This document shows positions 27,453 through 36,237 of a stretch of DNA of 64,000 nucleotides, one piece after another. The position numbers and the translations under genes were made by a program. Source of the stretch: Arenibacter sp. ARW7G5Y1 (GTDB taxonomy: Bacteria > Bacteroidota > Bacteroidia > Flavobacteriales > Flavobacteriaceae); NCBI RefSeq assembly GCF_003201775.1, contig NZ_QJJZ01000017.1, positions 1 to 64,000 on the forward strand. Reading direction: 5' to 3'. Below the pieces are notes generated by a model, which was given only the letters and a program-made list of their open reading frames with translations, was not told where the DNA came from and searched no databases. Position 1 is the stretch's first letter. Every line of letters begins with the position of its first letter.

Positions 27453-28451
27453 CTATATTTTATGTTTTACAAATGGATAGTCCTCTTGATCGTATACCAT
27501 ATCATATAATTGATTTATAGGAGGATAATCCGATTCCTCTGCAAATTTTTCACACTCCGAAACCAACTTTTTAACTCGGGTATCTATCTCTTTTATCTGA
27601 GCATCCGTGGCATATTTGTTTTCCTTAATAATAGCCAACACTTGCGATATCGGGTCGATCTTCTTGTATTCTTCTACCTCCTCCTTAGTCCTATAATGCT
27701 GGGCATCGGACATGGAGTGACCTCTATACCTGTAGGTTTTCATTTCCAGAAATGTAGGACCGCCTCCGGATCTGGCACGCTCTATAGCCTTACTCATCTC
27801 TTTGGCAACCGTTACCGGATCCATTCCATCTACTGGTCCACATGGCATTTCATATCCCAATCCCAACTTCCAAATCTCCGTTGAATGGGAGGTTCTGGCC
27901 ACCGATGTACCCATGGCATAACCATTGTTTTCACAAACAAAAACAACTGGCAATTGCCAAAGCATTGCCAAGTTAAAGCTTTCATGGAGCGATCCCTGTC
28001 TAACGGCACCATCTCCCATATAGCATAGTGTTACAGCATCCCTTTTAAAATACTTGTCTGCAAAAGCCAATCCAGCTCCCAAGGGAATCTGGCCACCAAC
28101 AATACCATGACCGCCATAAAAACGATGCTCTTTGGAAAAAATATGCATGGAACCCCCCATTCCCTTTGAGGTTCCCGTAACTTTACCATAGAGCTCTGCC
28201 ATAACTTTTTTGGGATCAACCCCCATACCTATTGGCTGAACGTGATTCCTATAAGCAGTAATCATTCTATCCTTGCTAAGATCCATTGCATGTAATGCTC
28301 CCGCAAGAACCGCTTCCTGCCCATTATAAAGATGTAAAAATCCACGAACTTTTTGCTGAATATAGACTGCAGCCAGTTTATCTTCAAACTTTCTCCAGAA
28401 CAACATGTCCTCATACCATTTAAGGTAGACCTCTTTGGTTATTTTTTCCAT
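27453..28451 (-). CDS. pdhA: Pyruvate dehydrogenase E1 component subunit alpha
   Basis: This thiamine diphosphate-dependent subunit decarboxylates pyruvate together with E1-beta. I start at ATG 28451 (MEKITKEVYLKWYEDMLFWR), giving 332 residues. The longer frame from 28517 would overlap the -7 element at 28515-28522. ThDP-binding block: MGDGAVRQGSLHESFNLAMLW to ENNGYAMGTS. The phospho-loop region YRYRGHSMSD is also visible. A pdhB is missing from the operon, as is usual in Flavobacteriaceae, where E1-beta is encoded apart. It is co-transcribed with pdhC. Confidence 0.96.
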   Translation of the reverse strand: MEKITKEVYLKWYEDMLFWRKFEDKLAAVYIQQKVRGFLHLYNGQEAVLAGALHAMDLSKDRMITAYRNHVQPIGMGVDPKKVMAELYGKVTGTSKGMGGSMHIFSKEHRFYGGHGIVGGQIPLGAGLAFADKYFKRDAVTLCYMGDGAVRQGSLHESFNLAMLWQLPVVFVCENNGYAMGTSVARTSHSTEIWKLGLGYEMPCGPVDGMDPVTVAKEMSKAIERARSGGGPTFLEMKTYRYRGHSMSDAQHYRTKEEVEEYKKIDPISQVLAIIKENKYATDAQIKEIDTRVKKLVSECEKFAEESDYPPINQLYDMVYDQEDYPFVKHKI

Positions 28452-28514
28452 TAATTGATAATTTATGTAGTAATACGCTCCGAACAAAAACAAGTTTAAG
28501 ACAGAAACGGAAAA

Positions 28515-28522
28515 CAAAAATA
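28515..28522 (-). promoter_or_regulatory. -7 element for pdhA-pdhC
   Basis: The minus strand reads TATTTTTG, 63 bases before ATG 28451. It overlaps the start of the longer pdhA frame and so argues for the internal start. Confidence 0.55.
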
Positions 28523-28647
28523 CATATATAAATCAATAGGAAAAAAAATTAAATCAAAAGCTTCCTACAAAGGGATTATAAAAAACAAAAAAGGGAATAA
28601 TTGGGAAATACCAATAGGCTAAAGTTATAATGTTTTATCTTCGTCTC

Positions 28648-29133
28648 CTACCCAAGGAATGCACTACTAAAGGCCAACGGCAGAATATCGGAAACAGACT
28701 TACATTTTAAAATCTCTCCGGTTTCCCCGGACATAATTATAGATATAGGCCGAAGTTGTTTTATTTCATATTCCGAAATAGACTGTCTGCAATTACCGCA
28801 AGGAGCGGCGGGCTTATCCACCACAAAATTTTTGGAAGTGGCGCTTATGGCAATGGCCTTGATACCAATACCTGGAAATTTGGCAGAAGCATAAAATATA
28901 GCTACCCTTTCCGCGCACAAACCGGAGGGATACGAGGCATTTTCCTGATTGTTGCCAATTACAATTTCATCATTATCCAATAAAACTGCTGCCCCAACAT
29001 TGAATTTTGAATAAGGGGAATAGGCGTTATTTCTCGCCTTCACTGCTTCGATCATTAAGATTTGATCCTCCTTTTCCAGCTCGTCCACAGATTCATAGAC
29101 CATGAGATCAAACCCGATCTTACGTAGTTTCAT
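28648..29133 (-). CDS. cdd: Cytidine deaminase
   Basis: This pyrimidine salvage enzyme deaminates cytidine and deoxycytidine. The 161-residue protein has the zinc ligand and proton shuttle pair in GLCAERVAIF (Cys73, Glu75) and the two cysteines of APCGNCRQ (Cys112, Cys115). The N-terminal ARNNAYSPYSKFNVGAAVLL is typical of the homotetrameric class, with an extra 25 residues at the front as in many Bacteroidota. A hairpin terminator after porV, just upstream, suggests it has its own promoter. Confidence 0.96.
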   Translation of the reverse strand: MKLRKIGFDLMVYESVDELEKEDQILMIEAVKARNNAYSPYSKFNVGAAVLLDNDEIVIGNNQENASYPSGLCAERVAIFYASAKFPGIGIKAIAISATSKNFVVDKPAAPCGNCRQSISEYEIKQLRPISIIMSGETGEILKCKSVSDILPLAFSSAFLG

Positions 29134-29163
29134 AGATATTTAGCATTATAGAATTTAGTAAAA

Positions 29164-29199
29164 ATAAACAAAACCTGCTTGAAGGCAGGTTTTGTTTAT
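29164..29199 (-). terminator. Terminator after porV
   Basis: A 15-base perfect stem (ATAAACAAAACCTGC and its complement) closes a six-base loop TTGAAG in the 88-base gap between porV and cdd. Its position 22 bases past the porV stop fits intrinsic termination on the minus strand. Confidence 0.75.
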
Positions 29200-29221
29200 A
29201 AACTATATGATTTATAGCAAC

Positions 29222-30367
29222 TTAATCGTTCAAGAATTCTTCTCCTAAATTGAATGTGAGCGAAAACCTAAGTGTATTCTCCAAAGGGTTTCTGACCTGT
29301 GAAGTTGAGAACAAATAAGACAGGTCTACCTGGGCCGACTTAAATCTAAAACCGGCGCCCAAGGTGAAAAATTTTCTTGACCCCTTTAAATCGCTCTCAT
29401 TAAAATATCCCGTTCTTAACATAAAAGCATTTTGGTAGGTATATTCTGCACCCAGTGCCCAAGTAAATTCCTTCAACTCCTCACTAAAACCATCAGGTGC
29501 ATCGCCAAATGATTTAAAGACCCCTTCAAAAAAAGTGGTCTGTTGATACTCGTCATTATCCGTTCCATTAATTACCCCGTCCTCATTATAATCCTGCGGG
29601 GTAGGCACCAATAGTTTATTAAATTCAGTGGTAAGTCCAAGCACATTATCCTGGTCCAAAATAAAATCGAAGCCAAAACCAGCTTTCAAATTGGTAGGAA
29701 GGAAATTTTCCTGCCCAGCATCGTCATACTTTATCTTGCTCCCTAAATTTGAAATATTGAAGCCGGCCCTCCATCGGCCATCAAAACTATTATAAGCAAT
29801 TTCCCTAGAGCGATAGTAAGCGGAAACATCCACAGCAAATGAACTTGCCGCCTTGGAATCCTCACTGCCATTATCAGGCAATTTAAGGTTTGAGCTAATA
29901 AATCGCCCGCTAACTGCCATAGAAAATGTTTCACTAAGTTTTAAAGAATAGGAACCATCAAAAGCCAATTCGTTGGGCTTGGCCAATCTTGCCTGGTCCC
30001 CTGCAAATTGCCTAAGTTCTATTTCCCCTAAGGTAAAGTATCTGATACTAAAGGCAAAGGCACTTCTATCGTTGATCTTGTTGTGAAAGTTTGCACTCAA
30101 CAAGGCAATATCCGTGATTATACTTTCCAAATAAGGGGTATAACTCAATCCAATTCCCATTTTCCTTTCAGCGAAGGCAAATTTTGCCGGATTCCATTGT
30201 TGGGAGAAAGCATCAGTAGATGTTGCAACCCCCATATCCCCCATACCTGATGCCCTGGCATCTGCAGCAATCGTCAAAAATGGGACAGCGGTAGTAATCA
30301 CCCTATCTTCCTGAGCAGCAACTCTAAACACCAAGAAAAGCAAGAAAAGTATTGATAATTTTTTCAT
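29222..30367 (-). CDS. porV: Type IX secretion outer-membrane protein PorV
   Basis: PorV (LptO) shuttles type IX secretion cargo from the SprA translocon to the PorU sortase at the cell surface. The 381-residue protein has a signal peptide ending VAAQ, the FadL-like barrel start TTAVPFLTIAADARASGMGDMGVATS and repeated aromatic beta strands, ending RFSLTFNLGEEF. It is followed by its own terminator. porU, which sits next to porV in F. johnsoniae as I recall, is absent: the next gene upstream is gldJ on the other strand after 439 non-coding bases. Confidence 0.93.
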   Translation of the reverse strand: MKKLSILFLLFLVFRVAAQEDRVITTAVPFLTIAADARASGMGDMGVATSTDAFSQQWNPAKFAFAERKMGIGLSYTPYLESIITDIALLSANFHNKINDRSAFAFSIRYFTLGEIELRQFAGDQARLAKPNELAFDGSYSLKLSETFSMAVSGRFISSNLKLPDNGSEDSKAASSFAVDVSAYYRSREIAYNSFDGRWRAGFNISNLGSKIKYDDAGQENFLPTNLKAGFGFDFILDQDNVLGLTTEFNKLLVPTPQDYNEDGVINGTDNDEYQQTTFFEGVFKSFGDAPDGFSEELKEFTWALGAEYTYQNAFMLRTGYFNESDLKGSRKFFTLGAGFRFKSAQVDLSYLFSTSQVRNPLENTLRFSLTFNLGEEFLND

Positions 30368-30806
30368 TTTTACTTGTTAAAATTAAGATTTGGTTTCCAT
30401 AGTCATCCAAAAGAACCCAAATAAAATTATCCCGGTTCATTATAGTCAAACGTTCTTTTTCTGAATATCTTATATAATCCATTAAAAAAATCGGGATTTA
30501 AATTCATTTTACAATATCATACTATACATAAGAATGATCAATGTACTATATTGTATCATTGTGATGGATTTTAGTTGATATTTTTCAAAGAATTATCAAT
30601 TAACCATACTATATTAAATTTTAAGTCGTTATTCATGTTAAGCGATGCTCTTTGCATGTTAAATAAATGATCAATTTTTTTTCATTTAACAAAATATTAT
30701 GCCTTAATCATCGTTCTAAATGCCGAAAGCGACATAAAATATTAATAAAATATGAATCGCAAACTCCTTTAAAAAGAAGTTTGTCTTTTGAACTCAAGTC
30801 CTAATT
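30368..30806. other. Non-coding divergent region between porV and gldJ
   Basis: These 439 very A/T-rich bases hold no credible gene. At 30760-30783, 23 bases before the gldJ ATG, is an 11-base-arm palindrome (CAAACTCCTTT / AAAGAAGTTTG, one mismatch). It could be an operator or leader hairpin for gldJ. Promoters for both genes must lie here, but no exact TAnnTTTG could be assigned. Confidence 0.6.
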
Positions 30807-32471
30807 ATGAAAAAACAATTCATCAAAGTTGTACTCTCTTGCGCTATAGTAGCTGGTGGTTTTTCAAGCTGTAAAAACTCATCATCCTCTAAAAATGTTT
30901 CAAGGGCTACAGGCTGGAATATTAACGCCAAGGAAGGTGGATTTCAGTACAATTCAGACTTTAAAGAGCAGGAAACTGCCCCTGGTTTAGTGTTTGTAGA
31001 AGGTGGTACCTTTACAAAAGGTCAGGTTCAAGATGATGTGATGCACGAATGGAACAACACCCCTACCTCCCAGCACGTGCAGTCTTTCTATATGGATGAG
31101 ACCGAAGTTACCAACGTAATGTATTTGGAATATTTGGATTACCTGAAGAGTGTTTACCCTCCAGAAAACCCAAAATATGTACATATTTACACTGGTGCAT
31201 TGCCTGATACATTGGTTTGGAGAAACAGGTTGGGATTCAACGAAACTATGACGAATAACTATTTGCGCCATCCAGCTTATGCGGAATATCCCGTGGTTGG
31301 TGTTAATTGGATACAAGCTACCCAATTTGCCGAATGGAGAACAGACCGTGTTAATGAGGTAATGCTGGAAAGGGAAGGCTATCTTTCTGAGGAAGCCAAA
31401 TACAAAGTAATTAATGGTGAAGCAGAAGGTGGCTTTAGCACAGAAGCGTATTTAAATAGACCGGAATCTGTATACAACGGACAGATAGACTCCTTACAGG
31501 GAAAGAAGAAAAAAGATTCAGTTTCTGTCTTTGCCAAAAGAAGCTCAGGGATCATCTTACCTGAATATAGATTGCCTACAGAAACTGAATGGGAATATGC
31601 GGCGCAGGCTCAGATTGGTAGTAGGGAATACAATAACTATAGAGGTAGAAAAAAATATCCTTGGGAAGGAGATTATACAAGAAACGGTCAAAGAGTTGGT
31701 AGAGGAGATCAATTGGCCAACTTTAAACAAGGAAAAGGAGATTACGGTGGAATTGCAGGATGGTCCGATGACGGAGCAGATATTACTGCGGAAGTTAAAT
31801 CGTACAAGCCCAATGATTTTGGATTATATGATATGGCAGGAAACGTAGCCGAATGGGTTGCGGATGTATATAGACCTATAGTAGACGATGAAGTTAGTGA
31901 CTTTAATTATTTCCGAGGAAACGTTTATATGAAAACAGCCATTGGAAAAGACGGAAAAGTAAATGTAATACGCGACTCTATTATCTATGACACCCTACCC
32001 AATGGTAAAGTAGTAGCTGTAAACTTGCCAGGGGAAATAAAAATGGTGCCAATTGATGAAGAGGAAACCTTCTTGAGAACCAACTTCTCATCCAGTGACA
32101 ATCGTGGATATAGGGACGGTGAACCGGGATCTACCAGATTTTATGATAGGTTTAATGAAGAGGACGAAGATGAACAGAACAAAAGAAAAATGTACGATGC
32201 TCCTGTGAGCAAGGTACAGGTAGACTCTACAGGCAATATTGTGAGAGCTTATGACAAATCCAATAACAGAACTTCACTGATCAATGATGAGGTCAGAGTC
32301 TTCAAAGGAGGTTCTTGGAGAGATAGGGCCTATTGGTTGGACCCAGCGCAAAGAAGGTATTTACCACAATATATGGCAACGGATTATATAGGATTTAGAT
32401 GCGCCATGTCTAGAGTAGGTTCCAAATCCAAAACAAAAAACAAAACCCCTAGAGGCAAGAAAGCCAAATAG
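30807..32471 (+). CDS. gldJ: Gliding motility lipoprotein GldJ
   Basis: GldJ is an envelope lipoprotein needed for gliding and for stability of the GldK-type secretion machinery. It has 554 residues and a lipoprotein signal (AIVAGGFSSC, Cys22). It contains a formylglycine-generating-enzyme-like (SUMF1) fold interrupted by inserts. Fold blocks are FVEGGTFTKGQ, MDETEVTNVMYLEYLDYL, YRLPTETEWEYAAQAQ, GLYDMAGNVAEWV and VFKGGSWRDRAYWLDPAQRRYL. The C-terminus is basic (SKTKNKTPRGKKAK). It is monocistronic with a terminator behind it and lies divergent from porV. Confidence 0.95.
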   Translation: MKKQFIKVVLSCAIVAGGFSSCKNSSSSKNVSRATGWNINAKEGGFQYNSDFKEQETAPGLVFVEGGTFTKGQVQDDVMHEWNNTPTSQHVQSFYMDETEVTNVMYLEYLDYLKSVYPPENPKYVHIYTGALPDTLVWRNRLGFNETMTNNYLRHPAYAEYPVVGVNWIQATQFAEWRTDRVNEVMLEREGYLSEEAKYKVINGEAEGGFSTEAYLNRPESVYNGQIDSLQGKKKKDSVSVFAKRSSGIILPEYRLPTETEWEYAAQAQIGSREYNNYRGRKKYPWEGDYTRNGQRVGRGDQLANFKQGKGDYGGIAGWSDDGADITAEVKSYKPNDFGLYDMAGNVAEWVADVYRPIVDDEVSDFNYFRGNVYMKTAIGKDGKVNVIRDSIIYDTLPNGKVVAVNLPGEIKMVPIDEEETFLRTNFSSSDNRGYRDGEPGSTRFYDRFNEEDEDEQNKRKMYDAPVSKVQVDSTGNIVRAYDKSNNRTSLINDEVRVFKGGSWRDRAYWLDPAQRRYLPQYMATDYIGFRCAMSRVGSKSKTKNKTPRGKKAK

Positions 32472-32498
32472 GTTCAACAACTAAATAAATATAGAGAG

Positions 32499-32525
32499 AA
32501 GCCCTTTTTAAAAAGGGCTTTTTTT
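32499..32525 (+). terminator. Terminator of gldJ
   Basis: A self-complementary AAGCCCTTTTT / AAAAAGGGCTT is followed by a T-run, 27 bases after the gldJ stop and 13 bases before the murF ATG. Confidence 0.85.
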
Positions 32526-32538
32526 ATATCTTAGATTT

Positions 32539-33813
32539 ATGACAATAGAACAACTGCACCAACTCTTTATGGAGTTCCCACAGGCCTGCACAGACACTAG
32601 AAAAATAAGTCCAAATTGCATATTTTTTGCTTTAAAGGGAGATAATTTCAATGGCAACTCCTATGCCCTCCAGGCTCTGGAAAGTGGCGCCGCATATGCC
32701 GTAATCGACGAAGAGGAATATGCAGGCCACGAAAAGGCCATATTGGTTGAAAATGTACTTACAACGCTACAAAATCTATCCCAATATCACCGAAATTATT
32801 GCAAAGCAAAGGTAATCGGCCTTACCGGAAGCAATGGCAAAACCACCACCAAGGAGCTCATTACCGCCGTTCTATCCAAAAAATATAAGACTATTGCCAC
32901 CAAGGGAAATCTAAACAATCATATTGGTGTACCCTTAACTCTGCTTACCATAAGCCCGGATACGGAAATGGCCATCGTTGAAATGGGTGCCAACCATCTT
33001 AAGGAAATAGATTTCTTATGTAAGCTGGCGATGCCGGATTACGGGTATATTACCAATTTCGGGAAGGCTCATCTAGAAGGTTTTGGAAGTGAGGAGGGGG
33101 TAATAAAAGGAAAAAGTGAACTCTATAATTTTTTAACAAGCCATGACAGATCCATTTTTTACAATGCAGACGACCCGATCCAGAAAGAAAAACTGGCCAC
33201 GGTCATAAAAAAATACGGGTATAGCCAAAACAATAGCGAATTTTTTGAAATAAAATTTATAGGCGCCGACCCATTTGTTAAAATTGCCGTTGGCGATGTC
33301 CATATTACAACCCAACTGGTGGGCAGTTATAATTTCACCAATTGCTGTGCCGCAATTTTAATTGGAAAATACTTTAACGTTGCGCTGGATGAAATAAAAA
33401 AAGGGATTGAAAATTACGTTCCCCAAAATAATCGTTCCCAAATAATAGACAAAAACGGCCACCATATAATCCTGGATGCGTATAATGCCAACCCTACAAG
33501 TATGAAGGCCGCATTGGACAACTTTCAGCAATTGAAAGCGGACAATAAGGTTGCGTTCTTAGGAGACATGTTCGAATTGGGAAATACAGCGGAAAAAGAA
33601 CATCAGGAAATTGCCAATATAGTCACCCAAATGAATTTAGACCATGTGTTTTTAATTGGGGAAAACTTTTTCAAGACAAAAAACGACCTTAACAAATATA
33701 AATCCTTTGACCATCTTAAGGAAATTCTCAATACCAACACCCTAAAAAACGGTACTATCTTGATAAAAGGATCAAGAGGCATGGCTTTGGAAAGAATACT
33801 CGATTTATTGTAA
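32539..33813 (+). CDS. murF: UDP-N-acetylmuramoyl-tripeptide--D-alanyl-D-alanine ligase
   Basis: MurF adds D-Ala-D-Ala to the UDP-MurNAc-tripeptide, the last cytoplasmic step of peptidoglycan precursor synthesis. The 424-residue protein has the N-terminal domain with SGAAYAVIDE, the ATP loop GLTGSNGKTTTKE, TKGNLNNHIGVPLTLL, EMGANHLKEI and the C-terminal LDAYNANPTSMKAAL and LIKGSRGMALERIL. Lengths and motifs are normal. The gldJ terminator lies just 13 bases before its start, so murF probably has its promoter within or overlapping that hairpin, or relies on read-through. Confidence 0.97.
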   Translation: MTIEQLHQLFMEFPQACTDTRKISPNCIFFALKGDNFNGNSYALQALESGAAYAVIDEEEYAGHEKAILVENVLTTLQNLSQYHRNYCKAKVIGLTGSNGKTTTKELITAVLSKKYKTIATKGNLNNHIGVPLTLLTISPDTEMAIVEMGANHLKEIDFLCKLAMPDYGYITNFGKAHLEGFGSEEGVIKGKSELYNFLTSHDRSIFYNADDPIQKEKLATVIKKYGYSQNNSEFFEIKFIGADPFVKIAVGDVHITTQLVGSYNFTNCCAAILIGKYFNVALDEIKKGIENYVPQNNRSQIIDKNGHHIILDAYNANPTSMKAALDNFQQLKADNKVAFLGDMFELGNTAEKEHQEIANIVTQMNLDHVFLIGENFFKTKNDLNKYKSFDHLKEILNTNTLKNGTILIKGSRGMALERILDLL

Positions 33814-33836
33814 CCTATAAAATCGAGGTGTTTTTG

Positions 33837-33911
33837 TGGGACATACTGGATTCGAACCAGTGACCTCTGCCCTGTCAAGGCAGCGCTCTAAACCAACTGA
33901 GCTAATACCCC
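33837..33911 (-). tRNA. tRNA-Val (anticodon GAC)
   Basis: The minus strand folds into a full cloverleaf. The acceptor is GGGGTAT with ATGTCCC (G-U pairs allowed), the D arm contains GCTCAGTTGGTTTAGAGC, the anticodon stem CTGCC/GGCAG encloses TTGACAG, and the T arm is ACTGG TTCGAAT CCAGT. The anticodon at 34-36 is GAC, reading GUC (valine). CCA is not encoded. It marks the boundary between the dense core genes and the accessory region. Confidence 0.93.
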
Positions 33912-34144
33912 ATTATCTGTACAAACAGAATAATAGTCCGCCAAAATTACACCAATTTTAAGAGTATAAAACAAGCTTGGAGATTTTTTTTCAATAAATT
34001 GATGTCCTATGCTATCAAAATAAAGTTATGGCTATTGGACCAAATGTAGGATACCGCCCCGGCAGGTCTATGTTTCAACAGCGGTGGGCAAATAAATCAA
34101 TCCACAATTAAATTGAAGGGACACGGCTACCTACCACTTCCATA

Positions 34145-35611
34145 TTATGATTTTCCAAATAGAAATACTTCTGAAGGAGTCCTGGCATTTTCCAAAATCC
34201 TTTCAATCCTAGCCACAATCTCAGGAAAATCGGCCGCCACATTATTCTCCTCGCCAATATCCTTGGAAAGATCATATAGCTCTATCCGGGCATCAGGATT
34301 CTGTAGTACATTGTACTTTACCGCCTTCCAGTCTCCCATTCGTACCGCTTGTCTACCCCCTTTTTCATGAAACTCCCAATACAGATACCCGTGCGCTTTC
34401 TGCTCAGCGGATTTACCTAGCAAGGTGGGCAATAAGGAAATCCCGTCCAAACCTGGAGTATCCTTTACCCCCGCTATTTCAGCCAAAGTGGGAAAGACAT
34501 CCCAAAATGCGGAAACATGCTCGGTGATAGTTCCCGGTTTGATTCTTGTGGGCCATTTTACCATCATGGGGACACGAATTCCCCCTTCGTACAAGTCTCT
34601 TTTATATCCTTTTAAAGGACCATTACTGTCAAAATAATCAGGATCCGCCCCTCCCTCTAGATGCGGACCATTGTCGGAGGTAAAGATTATAAGGGTATTA
34701 TCCGCAATTCCCAAATCCTCGACCTTCTTAACAATTTCACCTACCTGTTCGTCCAAGATACTCACCATAGCTGCGAAAGCGGCATGCGATTCGGGTTGGG
34801 AACCGTAACCCCCCAATTTATAAGTTGGACCCCCATCGGTTCCTTTGTATATTTTTTCAGGTAAGTATTTACCACTAAATTTATTTTGTATTTCCGGAGG
34901 TGCAATTAATTCTGCATGGGGAATTATAGAAGGAACATAGGCAAAAAAAGGTCTATCCTTATTCTCTTCAATAAATTGCAAGGTCTTTTCATGGATGAGA
35001 TCTGGAGCATAAATACCTTTTTTCTTGCCCGAATTCTCCGGAAGCACTATCGAGTCTTGATTGGACCATAAATGATAAGGATAGTAATTATGCCCTAATC
35101 GTTGACAATTATAGCCATAAAAGGTGTCAAATCCTTGGTTATTGGGGTCACCCTCAGACCCAGGATATCCCAATCCCCATTTTCCAAAGGCCCCTGTCCT
35201 ATAACCAACTGTCTTTAAGACTTCGGCTATGGTAAGGGTGCTATCAGGAATGGGATACTGTCCTTCCGGCCTAACCTCATGATTCCCCCTAACCACCGTA
35301 TGCCCCGTATGCATACCGGTCATAAGTGCCGATCTTGAGGGGGCGCAAACAGTACTCCCAGAATAATGTTGGGTAAAAAGCATACCCTCGGCAGCCAACT
35401 TGTCTATGTTGGGGGTTTTAAATTTTTTTTGTCCATATACACTAAGATCCCCGTACCCCAAATCATCGGCAAGGATATAAATAATATTTGGCGGGGCAAT
35501 TGTTTTTGATATTTCGGCCGAACCCACATGGGATGGTTTCGTTTCCATTTTACACGAAAGGAACGTAAATACAACAACAATCATTGTACCCATAACAACT
35601 TTAAGACCCAT
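34145..35611 (-). CDS. Sulfatase (S1 family) lipoprotein
   Basis: This 488-residue enzyme hydrolyses sulfate esters, probably on a polysaccharide. A lipoprotein signal (VVVFTFLSC, Cys20) places it in the envelope. The formylglycine site is Cys89 in STVCAPSRSALMTG (C-x-P-S-R), followed by HTGHTVVRGN. Metal residues are in YILADDLGYGD and IIFTSDNGPH. Maturation needs a formylglycine-generating enzyme or anSME encoded elsewhere. It is isolated, with long non-coding stretches on both sides, and begins the accessory region. The exact sulfatase subfamily and glycan cannot be read from sequence alone. Confidence 0.93.
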   Translation of the reverse strand: MGLKVVMGTMIVVVFTFLSCKMETKPSHVGSAEISKTIAPPNIIYILADDLGYGDLSVYGQKKFKTPNIDKLAAEGMLFTQHYSGSTVCAPSRSALMTGMHTGHTVVRGNHEVRPEGQYPIPDSTLTIAEVLKTVGYRTGAFGKWGLGYPGSEGDPNNQGFDTFYGYNCQRLGHNYYPYHLWSNQDSIVLPENSGKKKGIYAPDLIHEKTLQFIEENKDRPFFAYVPSIIPHAELIAPPEIQNKFSGKYLPEKIYKGTDGGPTYKLGGYGSQPESHAAFAAMVSILDEQVGEIVKKVEDLGIADNTLIIFTSDNGPHLEGGADPDYFDSNGPLKGYKRDLYEGGIRVPMMVKWPTRIKPGTITEHVSAFWDVFPTLAEIAGVKDTPGLDGISLLPTLLGKSAEQKAHGYLYWEFHEKGGRQAVRMGDWKAVKYNVLQNPDARIELYDLSKDIGEENNVAADFPEIVARIERILENARTPSEVFLFGKS

Positions 35612-36237
35612 AGTTCAACATATTTATTCAAACATACATAGAATTTTAAAATGTTGGGCGTTGAAGAAATGAAAAAAACCACTTTAAACCCAAGGATCAC
35701 TGGCTGGGAAAAACTTGCCATTAAAAGCCCGAAACAACAACCTTGCCGTACTAAAAAATTGATACTGCCGATACATCCACATACTCCCCCTTACATTTTT
35801 TCATGACGCCTAACCTATGACAAATTAACAATCTGACTTCTTTTTAAAATATTTTTGAACAGATAGCCCAAAACCATGGCTGTTGTTTCAGAAGGTTCAA
35901 AATCCGTAAAGGACAACATATATCTCCTACCATTCTCAAGCTGAAATATTGCCGGTATCCCTAAATTCGATTTGACCCAATAATTCCAAATTTTTATTGG
36001 GACTACAGCCATTGGGAAACCCACGTTTAGTTTCAAACCCATTTAGTTGAATATTGTAAGTCATGATTATATTCTTTTTATTGCCGGGGCAATCCAAGTA
36101 ATGGACATGAAAATTCAATACAATCTTAGAAAATATCCACTACAAATTAATTCCAATCCAAAATAACATTCCGTAAAATTAAAAGTATATTTATACCTAT
36201 CATACACCTTGAGAAAAACCAATAAACAATCAGTACC
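35612..36237. other. Gene-poor stretch between the sulfatase and the phosphodiesterase
   Basis: These 626 bases hold no convincing full gene. The only candidate is a small minus-strand frame at 35815-36042, listed separately. No repeat or terminator is obvious. Confidence 0.5.
35815..36042 (-). CDS. Possible small protein, perhaps frameshifted
   Basis: A 75-codon frame encodes a protein-like sequence ending in FTDFEPSETTAMVLGYLFKNIL. An overlapping frame upstream (ATG 36064, MTYNIQLNGFETKRGF) also looks protein-like, so a single gene broken by a frameshift near 35950 is possible. I recognise no family. Confidence 0.25.
   Translation of the reverse strand: MGLKLNVGFPMAVVPIKIWNYWVKSNLGIPAIFQLENGRRYMLSFTDFEPSETTAMVLGYLFKNILKRSQIVNLS

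Noticed and set aside
30368-30806. Remnant of porU
   Set aside because: I could not find any sortase-like peptide in any frame of this gap.
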